A program made the translations under genes and the position numbers. Below, piece by piece: positions 1 through 5,667 of a stretch of 6,954 bases of DNA. The DNA is from Candidatus Cloacimonadota bacterium (lineage in GTDB: Bacteria > Muiribacteriota > UBA6191 > JACPRK01). Each line of letters starts with the position of its first letter. Position 1 is the stretch's first letter. The notes below the pieces were generated by a model. That model had not been told where the DNA came from. It did not search any database and worked only from the letters and a program-made list of their open reading frames with translations. The stretch covers positions 1-6,954 of the forward strand of contig JAJFLN010000517.1 in assembly GCA_021772705.1 (NCBI GenBank). The letters run 5' to 3'.

Positions 1-1
1 C

Positions 2-2350
2 TCCGCCGCCGACGCGCGCAGCCCGTTCCTGGAGCCGATGCCAGCGAGCTTCGAGGCCGCCGGTGTCCGTTGGGGAACCGTGGACGCCCCGCCCTCCGAT
101 GGCGGAGTCCACCGGCGACAGGCCGCGATTCGCCGGGTTGACGGGGTCGCCTTGATGGCTCTCGAGGCGACTGCCGCGGCGGACCGCGTCAGCCTTCCCG
201 GGACGACCTACGGCGTCAGGTTCCGGGGCGGTGCCGGCTCGCTGCCCGTACTGTCCGCCGCCCAGGTACTGGCGGGGGGCGCCCCGGCGGCGCTGATAAG
301 AGACCGGGTGGTTCTGGTGGGGCTCCGACCGGCGGCCGGCCAGGCGCGTCTCGTGACAGCCACGACATCGGGAGAGGGCGAGGACGGGATGACCCTGCTT
401 CAGTACGAGGGACAGGCGCTGGACACGCTGCTCACGGCGGGTCCCGTGATCCCCATGGGGGGGCTCGGGCTCTTCACCCTGATGATGCTGCTCGGCATCG
501 TCAGCGTCCTCGTCTATCCCGCGCTCTCTGCCGGCGCCGCCAGCTGGAGTACGACGGCGGTGTTCGCCGGGCTCATCGGCTCCGAGTTCCTCCTGCTCGC
601 CACCACCAGCGTTTGGCTGCCTGCCGTGGCATTGTCGATCGAGCAGCTGGCGATCTACCTTCTCACGCTGAGAGACACGACCGCCGCCGACACGGCAGTC
701 TCGCTGCACCTCCGTGCCCTAGAAGTCGCCCGTGGAGGCTTGGACACTCCGATGGCGCCCGACGCGCCGGAGCAATGGGGCCCCGTGTCGGCCATGGTCG
801 GCCGGCTCCTGGAGACCCGGCGCCTCGCGATCTTCGCCGCCGCGGGAACGAAGCTCGAGTGGCTCCACGGCACGGGCTGCGCCCCGGAAGAACTGCCGGG
901 GCTCGTATTCGATCCGGCGGCGCCTCCGTTCTCGCTGGCCCGCCGGAGCCAGGGACCGGTCCAAGTGGATCGCTTCGCCGCCACCGCAGATGACGGGGAG
1001 ACGGAGCAGCTGATGGCCTTGTGCGTGGGCGGTGAGCTTCTCGGCTTCTGGTACTTCAGCGTGCCCTCGGAGCGGGCGGCGGCGCCCGGGTTCTCCCGCC
1101 TCTGCCAGGGGGTGTCGGGGCAGCTCGCGGAGCTTCTCGTCCGCCGGCAGCGACGGCTACTGCCTGTGGTGACGCGCAGCTTGGCCGGCGCCCAGCGCCT
1201 CAAGTTGAGCCTGGCCGCGCTGGAGCAGGCCTTCGAGCTGCTGACGAACCGCCTCGCCCGGCTGACGGGTGTCCTCACCCGGGGGGCCCAGCCTGTGGTC
1301 GTCTACGATCTCTTCGGACGGGTCCAGGAGGCCAGCGACTCGATGTCGGCGCTCCTTCAGCGCGAGGCGATCTCCCCGGCGGAGGCGACGGCCGCCGATC
1401 TGCTGGCAAGACTCGCCAACCAGCCCCTGGAGGAGGCACGAAAGCTGATCGAGTTCGTCGTCTTCGACGGAACCCGGCTCTCCCTGCCAGTGATACTCTC
1501 CGGAACCCCGGATCGGAACTTCGTCCTCCACCTATGGGCTCTGGAGACGGTCGAAGAGGAAGCGCCCGACGGTGAGAACACTCCTTTCGGTCTTCTAGGA
1601 ATCCTCCTGGAGCTTTCGGATACCACCGCCATGACCCGCATGCGGGGGCTCGAGGCGAAGCTCGTCGTGAGTCTCCGGACCCGGCTGCGAGACGATCTGA
1701 CCTCCGTCAAGCTCGAGGCCTCCATGCTCGACGCCGGCCTGACAGGCCCGGAGGCGCTGAAGCAGATCGCATCGACGATCCATAGAAAGGTGCAAGCCGC
1801 CGACAAGGTCATCGACGAATTCTCGTCCTATCTCACGGGCAAGCGAGGGCTTCCTGGCGCGGAGGAACGGTTCCCTGTCGATTTGAAAGCGATCGTGCAG
1901 GAGTCCGCTGACGCCGTCCGGTGGCGGGCCGAGCGCCAAGAGGTCGGGATCGAAGTTGAATCGCCGGCGCTGGTGACACAGGCGCTGGCCTCGCCGCGGC
2001 TTCTGCGAGAGCTCATGAACGCCTTGTGGCAACTGTTTATGCGGGACACGGTGCCCGATGGAGTGGTGACAGCCACCTTGACCCAGGAAGTGGGCGAGAT
2101 CCGGCTGGGCGTCACCAACGAGGGAGCGGGGATCGGCCTTCCGAAGGAGACCGTCTCTGCCCTGGCCGCCGGGACCCCCATGGACACTCCGGACCTGGAG
2201 GTCCTCCGTCTCTCCCGCGACCCCATTCTGGCCTGGGGCGGGACCTTTCAGATCCAATCCGCACCGGGCGCCGGAACCCGCCTCGACCTGACCCTGCGAG
2301 CATTCCTGATAGATCTTCATGGAGGAACCGGCCATGTCAACACTGTCTGA
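2..2350 (+). CDS. CHASE2-domain sensor with degenerate histidine-kinase core (5' partial)
   Basis: This is a membrane sensor of the histidine-kinase type. The frame is open from base 2, so the gene starts upstream; residues are numbered here from the internal Met at 38. The N-terminal part (to about residue 137) reads as the end of an extracytoplasmic CHASE2 domain: an AAGVRWGTVD strand, then DRVVLVGLRP, then YEGQALDTLLTAG. Three hydrophobic segments follow (about 140-160, 168-190, 193-210), the usual CHASE2 arrangement. Next come a GAF-like region (about 245-375), a helical linker (about 382-412), a PAS-like domain (about 415-530, with VVVYDLFGRV), a DHp-like helical pair (about 538-602) and an HATPase-like fold (about 612-755). 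The kinase signatures are eroded. Thr548 sits where the H-box His should be (TRLRDDLTSVK). The N box has Gln664 for Asn, the G1 box reads NEGAGIG instead of DxGxGI, and the GLGL motif is replaced by DLEV. Only GG (734-735) and GAGT (744-747) remain. Stop TGA at 2348-2350 overlaps the next ORF. Domain calls are by eye; the CHASE2/kinase ancestry is fairly certain, and loss of catalysis is an inference. Confidence 0.85.
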   Translation, partial: SAADARSPFLEPMPASFEAAGVRWGTVDAPPSDGGVHRRQAAIRRVDGVALMALEATAAADRVSLPGTTYGVRFRGGAGSLPVLSAAQVLAGGAPAALIRDRVVLVGLRPAAGQARLVTATTSGEGEDGMTLLQYEGQALDTLLTAGPVIPMGGLGLFTLMMLLGIVSVLVYPALSAGAASWSTTAVFAGLIGSEFLLLATTSVWLPAVALSIEQLAIYLLTLRDTTAADTAVSLHLRALEVARGGLDTPMAPDAPEQWGPVSAMVGRLLETRRLAIFAAAGTKLEWLHGTGCAPEELPGLVFDPAAPPFSLARRSQGPVQVDRFAATADDGETEQLMALCVGGELLGFWYFSVPSERAAAPGFSRLCQGVSGQLAELLVRRQRRLLPVVTRSLAGAQRLKLSLAALEQAFELLTNRLARLTGVLTRGAQPVVVYDLFGRVQEASDSMSALLQREAISPAEATAADLLARLANQPLEEARKLIEFVVFDGTRLSLPVILSGTPDRNFVLHLWALETVEEEAPDGENTPFGLLGILLELSDTTAMTRMRGLEAKLVVSLRTRLRDDLTSVKLEASMLDAGLTGPEALKQIASTIHRKVQAADKVIDEFSSYLTGKRGLPGAEERFPVDLKAIVQESADAVRWRAERQEVGIEVESPALVTQALASPRLLRELMNALWQLFMRDTVPDGVVTATLTQEVGEIRLGVTNEGAGIGLPKETVSALAAGTPMDTPDLEVLRLSRDPILAWGGTFQIQSAPGAGTRLDLTLRAFLIDLHGGTGHVNTV
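2321..2327 (+). promoter_or_regulatory. Strong Shine-Dalgarno for the 42-codon ORF
   Basis: GGAGGAA lies inside the 3' end of the sensor gene, six bases before ATG 2334. It is the best ribosome-binding site in the window. It supports real translation of the short ORF, coupled to the sensor, rather than a chance reading frame. Confidence 0.75.
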
Positions 2351-2462
2351 TACGCCACGCCGCAGGCTGCTGGGGATCGATGACGATGAGCAGATCATCG
2401 TCTCCAGGCCGGCTCAGCTCCCCATTCTCGCGGGGAAGCTCGACGCGCTCACCGGGAGCTGA
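2334..2462 (+). CDS. 42-residue ORF, apparent internally deleted response-regulator receiver domain
   Basis: This short ORF begins with ATG six bases after GGAGGAA, overlaps the sensor stop by 17 bases and ends in TGA at 2460-2462. Residues 10-22 (RRLLGIDDDEQII) look like the first strand and acidic pocket of a receiver (REC) domain, normally of the type ILxVDDDExI. Residues 23-42 (VSRPAQLPILAGKLDALTGS) look like the end of one, where a conserved K-P (here R-P) precedes the last helix. About 80 residues between them are absent, including the phospho-acceptor Asp and the conserved Ser/Thr. Neither other forward frame between 2351 and 2472 restores them, so this is not a simple frameshift. A receiver gene right after a sensor kinase is the usual two-component order. 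The ORF may be a decayed remnant, a working mini-protein, or an assembly deletion. Ancestry is inferred from two short motifs only. Confidence 0.55.
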   Translation: MSTLSDTPRRRLLGIDDDEQIIVSRPAQLPILAGKLDALTGS

Positions 2463-2472
2463 TCGCTCGGGC

Positions 2473-5400
2473 ATGGACGTCTTCCCCATCCAGCTGTTTC
2501 CCCAGGGCGGTCTTGCCTACTCCGTCGTGACCACGGTCTGGGTGGGCGTGATGATCGTGGCGGGCTTCAATCTCCGGCTGGGCTGGTCCGCCGCTGGCCT
2601 CGTCGTGCCAGGCTACCTGGCTCCTCTCATCCTCACCCAGCCAGCTTCCGCCGTCGTCACCTGGGTGGGAGGCATGGCCGCTTACTTCCTCGTCTGGATC
2701 TTCTCGGAGGCCCTGTCCCGCCTCGGCTACTGGTCCAGCCTGTTCGGACGAAGCCGGTTCTTCGCCTTTCTCCTGGCGGGGGTGTGGGTCCGGCTCGCCT
2801 TCGACGGCTGGCTGCTTCCGGCCCTGGAACCTGTTCTGGTGGAACTCCTGGGCGAAGGAGCCTTGCCGGATGGCCGGCTCAGCACCTTCGGACTGATCGT
2901 CATCGCCCTCATCGCCAATCAATACTGGCTCACGGGCTTCATCCGAGGGCTCGCCCCGCAGCTCGTCACTACGGCGCTCACCTGCCTGACTGTTCGATAC
3001 GTCCTGATGGGGCTGACCAACTTCAGCCTCACCTCCCTGTCCTACATGTACGAGGACATGGCGATCTCCTTCGAGGCGGCGCCCAAGTCTTACATTCTCC
3101 TCCTGACGGGGGCGTACCTGGCGTCGCGGCTGAACATGCTCTATGGCTGGGACTTTCACGGCATTCTGGTGCCGTCCTTGCTAACGCTCCTCTGGCATGA
3201 CCCCTCGAGGATTGCCTCGACCTTCCTCGAGACCATGGTGATCCTCTCGTCAGCAAGCTTGGCCCTGCGGAGCGGGCTCTTCAAGGGAATCACCATGGAG
3301 GGCTCTCGCAAGCTGCTTCTGTTCTTCAACATCTCCTTCGCCTACCGGTTTCTCCTGAGCTACGCCATCGTCGCCTTCGCATCGGAAACGTCGGAAACGA
3401 AGGTGTCCGATGTCTTCGGCTTCGGTTATCTGGTCGCGACGCTGATGGCGGTCAAGATGCACGACAAGGAGATCCCGGCGAGGCTCACCCGATCGGCTCT
3501 GCAGTGCTCGCTGATGGCTGCCGTGGCGGGCAATTTTCTGGGCTTCGGACTGACCTTGCTCCCCCTGAACCCTCCGGGACTTGCCATGTCACTGGAGGCA
3601 GGATCGATGGCGGCGCCGGTCGACCTCGGCGGCTTGGGCCTGAACGACCTCCTCCGGGTCCGGTCGGCGGGGCTCGTGGCGGCGGCCTTCCTCAACGAGC
3701 CGCCGCCACCGGACAGGAAGGAGCTGGCGGTCTTCCGCTGGGCCATCGCGGCCATCGCGGCCGCCGGGGCGCCCTGGAGGGGCCCGGAGCTCTCGGGACC
3801 TCTCGCCGCTCTGGAGAGTCTCGGCTTCTCGGCGGGACTCTTCGAAGGCGACAGACTGCTCATTGCCGACGAGGGACCGGGCATTCCCAAGGGCCTGTTC
3901 CTCCTCGACGGCACGGCTCCTTCAGGACTGCTGATCCAGGTTCCCGCTCCGGAGCTGAACCGGCACGCCCTCGAGGTGGGACTTTTCCTGTTCCAGCGCC
4001 TCCGGGCGGGAAGCTTCGCCGCCGCCGGCGGCCGAGTGACAGCGGACTCCGGGAGCTACTTCCATGCCTTTCACGAGACCATGGCGGATCGCAATGTCCT
4101 TCAGATCGTCACCACAGGGGATCCCCCCCCTGGATTCCAGGACCCGACGACGATCCTCAACGTGAAGCGCGTCATCCCGGCAGGGCTGGACCTGAGTCTT
4201 CTCAACCGGTTGCTACCCGACTACCGGGTCGAGTGGCGGCCCGCTCCGGGAGCGAACGCACAGCGGGACGCGGTGGGTCGCGGCTTCGCGCAACTCACCC
4301 TGGCTTCAGCGGATCGGCGACGTCTGCTCGCTAGCGACGTGGCCGCCTCGATCTCCGTCAAGCAAACGGTCCTGCGGGAGAGCCTCGCCCGATACGTGGT
4401 CGAGAACCTCCTGGCGCACCCGGGAGAGATGGCCCCGGCGGGCTCGGAGCTCTACGTGCCGCCATCGCCCTTAGACCTGGTCTACCTGGATAGAAGTGTG
4501 TTGACACCTCTTGAGAAAATCGCCGCGAGAAGCCGCGCCGGAAGCCCGCTGGATGACTCCGCCCTCCAGGATCTCCGGATCGCCGGCGCCGCCGCAACCA
4601 CCTTCGGATACGAGATTCGATGGCAGGCCCACACTTCGGAGGGACGAGAGTATCTCCTGCTCCAGGAGATGCCGGCGCCAGCGGAAGGGCGCCGGTTCTG
4701 GGGAACCTGTGTCTTCCGTCTCGGCCCGGCGGCCCCGGCCCTGGTCACCGTTCCGAGGCCTGCCTACGAGTCGCGCACCTTCGAGTTCGGAGCGGACCTC
4801 TTCGAGCGGCTCCAGGGCAGCCATCTGTTCTTCGCCAGGGCCCATCCCTTGACCAATCGTGACGGCTCCTCCGACACGACCCTTCGCTCCAGCCGCCCGG
4901 GCCTGCTTCACCTCGCCACCCAGATCGCCTTGCGTCAAGACTTCTATCGGAGCCGGCTGGTCGTCGAGTGCCGAGGATACGGAGGACGCCCGGACCGGAC
5001 CCCTCCCAGCTCGGAAGCGCTCCTGGCCGTTGCTGACGGCACCACCCACGTCTCGGCCCTCGACCCGATCCTTCGTGCCCTTCATGGCACGATGACGGCC
5101 GCCGGGATCGACGTGGCTCTCGCCGATGGCACGGCGGGCTCCACCGGCTACGGGATGTCTGGAAGCCCGTACCTGGCCTACGCCATCGACCTGGGATTCG
5201 ATTCGGTCTGCACGCTCTGGATCTCGCCATCGACCCGGTCGTCCTATGCCCAGTCCGAGGAGGGCGACATGGAGGAGGCGCAGTTCGAGGCCGCCGGAGT
5301 CCCGTCGCTTCACGAGGCTTTGCCGGCCCACCTCCTCGCTCTCGCCGAAGCGGGCAGCTCCGCCCCGATTCCCCCTGGCATGGAAGAGCTGGTCGATCGA

Positions 5401-5667
5401 TTCGTCATCTCCCGCGACGTGATGGCCCTCGTGGTGCTCCGGGAGCAGTTCCCTGACTTCCGCTTCAAGCGGCTCGTCGATCCGGAACAGGGACGCAGCT
5501 TTCTCCTTGCCGGATCTCCGCCGGGCTCGATCCCCCACGTGGCGAGCCTATCGGCCAGAAACGCCAGGGGCGCTCCTCGGATCCTGACGGAATTTCCGGA
5601 AGCCGAATCGATAGTGCATTTCATGAAAAGCGGGGTCCCATGGCTGATGATCCGAGAAGCCCCGTGA
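2473..5667 (+). CDS. Tandem CapC/PgsC-like membrane protein with large C-terminal soluble region
   Basis: This 1064-residue protein starts at ATG 2473, ten bases after the small ORF; the only SD-like bases (GGGAG, 2454-2458) are rather far away. Residues 16-365 hold about 11-12 hydrophobic segments arranged as two copies of a PgsC/CapC-type unit. The hallmark AAGLVVPGYLAPLIL (40-54) recurs as FHGILVPSLLTLL (228-240). IVIALIANQYWLTGFIRGL (142-160) is matched by GYLVATLMAVKMHDKEI (318-334). PgsC/CapC is a roughly 150-residue membrane subunit of poly-gamma-glutamate synthesis, so this is a double-length version fused to about 700 further residues. The C-terminal region matches no family I can name. 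It contains a duplicated unit (about 398-550 and 670-835) sharing a VPxPxxExxxxExGxxLFxRL pattern, then a unique tail with LADGTAGSTGYGMSGSPY (883-900). The ligase CapB/PgsB is not visible here. Homology to CapC is likely; substrate, side of the membrane for the tail, and any activity are unknown. Confidence 0.8.
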   Translation: MDVFPIQLFPQGGLAYSVVTTVWVGVMIVAGFNLRLGWSAAGLVVPGYLAPLILTQPASAVVTWVGGMAAYFLVWIFSEALSRLGYWSSLFGRSRFFAFLLAGVWVRLAFDGWLLPALEPVLVELLGEGALPDGRLSTFGLIVIALIANQYWLTGFIRGLAPQLVTTALTCLTVRYVLMGLTNFSLTSLSYMYEDMAISFEAAPKSYILLLTGAYLASRLNMLYGWDFHGILVPSLLTLLWHDPSRIASTFLETMVILSSASLALRSGLFKGITMEGSRKLLLFFNISFAYRFLLSYAIVAFASETSETKVSDVFGFGYLVATLMAVKMHDKEIPARLTRSALQCSLMAAVAGNFLGFGLTLLPLNPPGLAMSLEAGSMAAPVDLGGLGLNDLLRVRSAGLVAAAFLNEPPPPDRKELAVFRWAIAAIAAAGAPWRGPELSGPLAALESLGFSAGLFEGDRLLIADEGPGIPKGLFLLDGTAPSGLLIQVPAPELNRHALEVGLFLFQRLRAGSFAAAGGRVTADSGSYFHAFHETMADRNVLQIVTTGDPPPGFQDPTTILNVKRVIPAGLDLSLLNRLLPDYRVEWRPAPGANAQRDAVGRGFAQLTLASADRRRLLASDVAASISVKQTVLRESLARYVVENLLAHPGEMAPAGSELYVPPSPLDLVYLDRSVLTPLEKIAARSRAGSPLDDSALQDLRIAGAAATTFGYEIRWQAHTSEGREYLLLQEMPAPAEGRRFWGTCVFRLGPAAPALVTVPRPAYESRTFEFGADLFERLQGSHLFFARAHPLTNRDGSSDTTLRSSRPGLLHLATQIALRQDFYRSRLVVECRGYGGRPDRTPPSSEALLAVADGTTHVSALDPILRALHGTMTAAGIDVALADGTAGSTGYGMSGSPYLAYAIDLGFDSVCTLWISPSTRSSYAQSEEGDMEEAQFEAAGVPSLHEALPAHLLALAEAGSSAPIPPGMEELVDRFVISRDVMALVVLREQFPDFRFKRLVDPEQGRSFLLAGSPPGSIPHVASLSARNARGAPRILTEFPEAESIVHFMKSGVPWLMIREAP
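2518..3567 (+). repeat. Two protein-level CapC-like repeats
   Basis: Copy 1 spans about residues 16-182 (2518-3018) and copy 2 about residues 203-365 (3079-3567). They align from a GW dipeptide (37-38 and 225-226) through the G(I/L)xVP motif, a long hydrophobic stretch, an arginine-containing turn before two more helices (FGRSRFF, EGSRKLL), and a final conserved helix pair. The copies are too divergent to be visible as DNA repeats, so the duplication is old. Seen by eye at protein level. Confidence 0.6.
3664..4977 (+). repeat. Duplicated soluble domain in the C-terminal region of the CapC-like protein
   Basis: Copy A covers about residues 398-550 (3664-4122) and copy B about residues 670-835 (4480-4977). 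The clearest shared stretch is LLIQVPAPELNRHALEVGLF followed by LFQRL (486-510), against LVTVPRPAYESRTFEFGADL followed by FERL (757-780). In both copies an EG(D/R)xxLL strand precedes this and a histidine-containing segment follows (YFHAFHE at 529-535, ARAHPLTNRDG at 788-798). The boundaries are approximate and the function is unknown. Confidence 0.45.
5664..5667 (+). promoter_or_regulatory. GTGA start/stop overlap, likely translational coupling
   Basis: The stop TGA of the CapC-like gene (5665-5667) overlaps a GTG start at 5664, the classic four-base coupling arrangement. A weak purine run (GAGAAG, 5654-5659) precedes it. The competing in-frame ATG at 5640 would overlap the upstream gene by 28 bases and has only GGGG at 5632-5635 as a possible ribosome site. 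Confidence 0.5.

Noticed and set aside
1595..2398. A 267-codon ORF on the - strand opposite the sensor kinase core
   Set aside because: There are no domain signatures, and the + strand frame carries a recognisable DHp/HATPase-like succession over the same bases.
2026..2472. Upstream extension of the CapC-like frame to an ATG at 2026
   Set aside because: The frame is open by chance through the sensor gene. The translated extension is Arg/Gly/Pro/Ser-rich and overlaps two better-supported frames; ATG 2473 directly precedes the hydrophobic CapC-like start.
2351..2472. Possible promoter or terminator between the sensor and the CapC-like gene
   Set aside because: I found no -10/-35-like pair and no hairpin with T-run; the interval is almost entirely filled by the 42-codon ORF.
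3382..3399. Perfect 9-base tandem duplication TCGGAAACG
   Set aside because: It is only two units, in frame, and encodes SETSET in a short loop between hydrophobic segments; too short to call a functional repeat.
3747..3775. GCCATCGCG-type direct repeats
   Set aside because: They encode an Ala/Ile-rich helix (AIAAIAAAG) within the CapC-like protein and are explained by codon bias.
4471..5538. A 355-codon ORF on the - strand opposite the CapC-like gene
   Set aside because: It is a charged, low-complexity product (many Arg, Gly, Glu) antisense to a well-supported coding frame. It has no motif and is typical of high-GC antisense openness.
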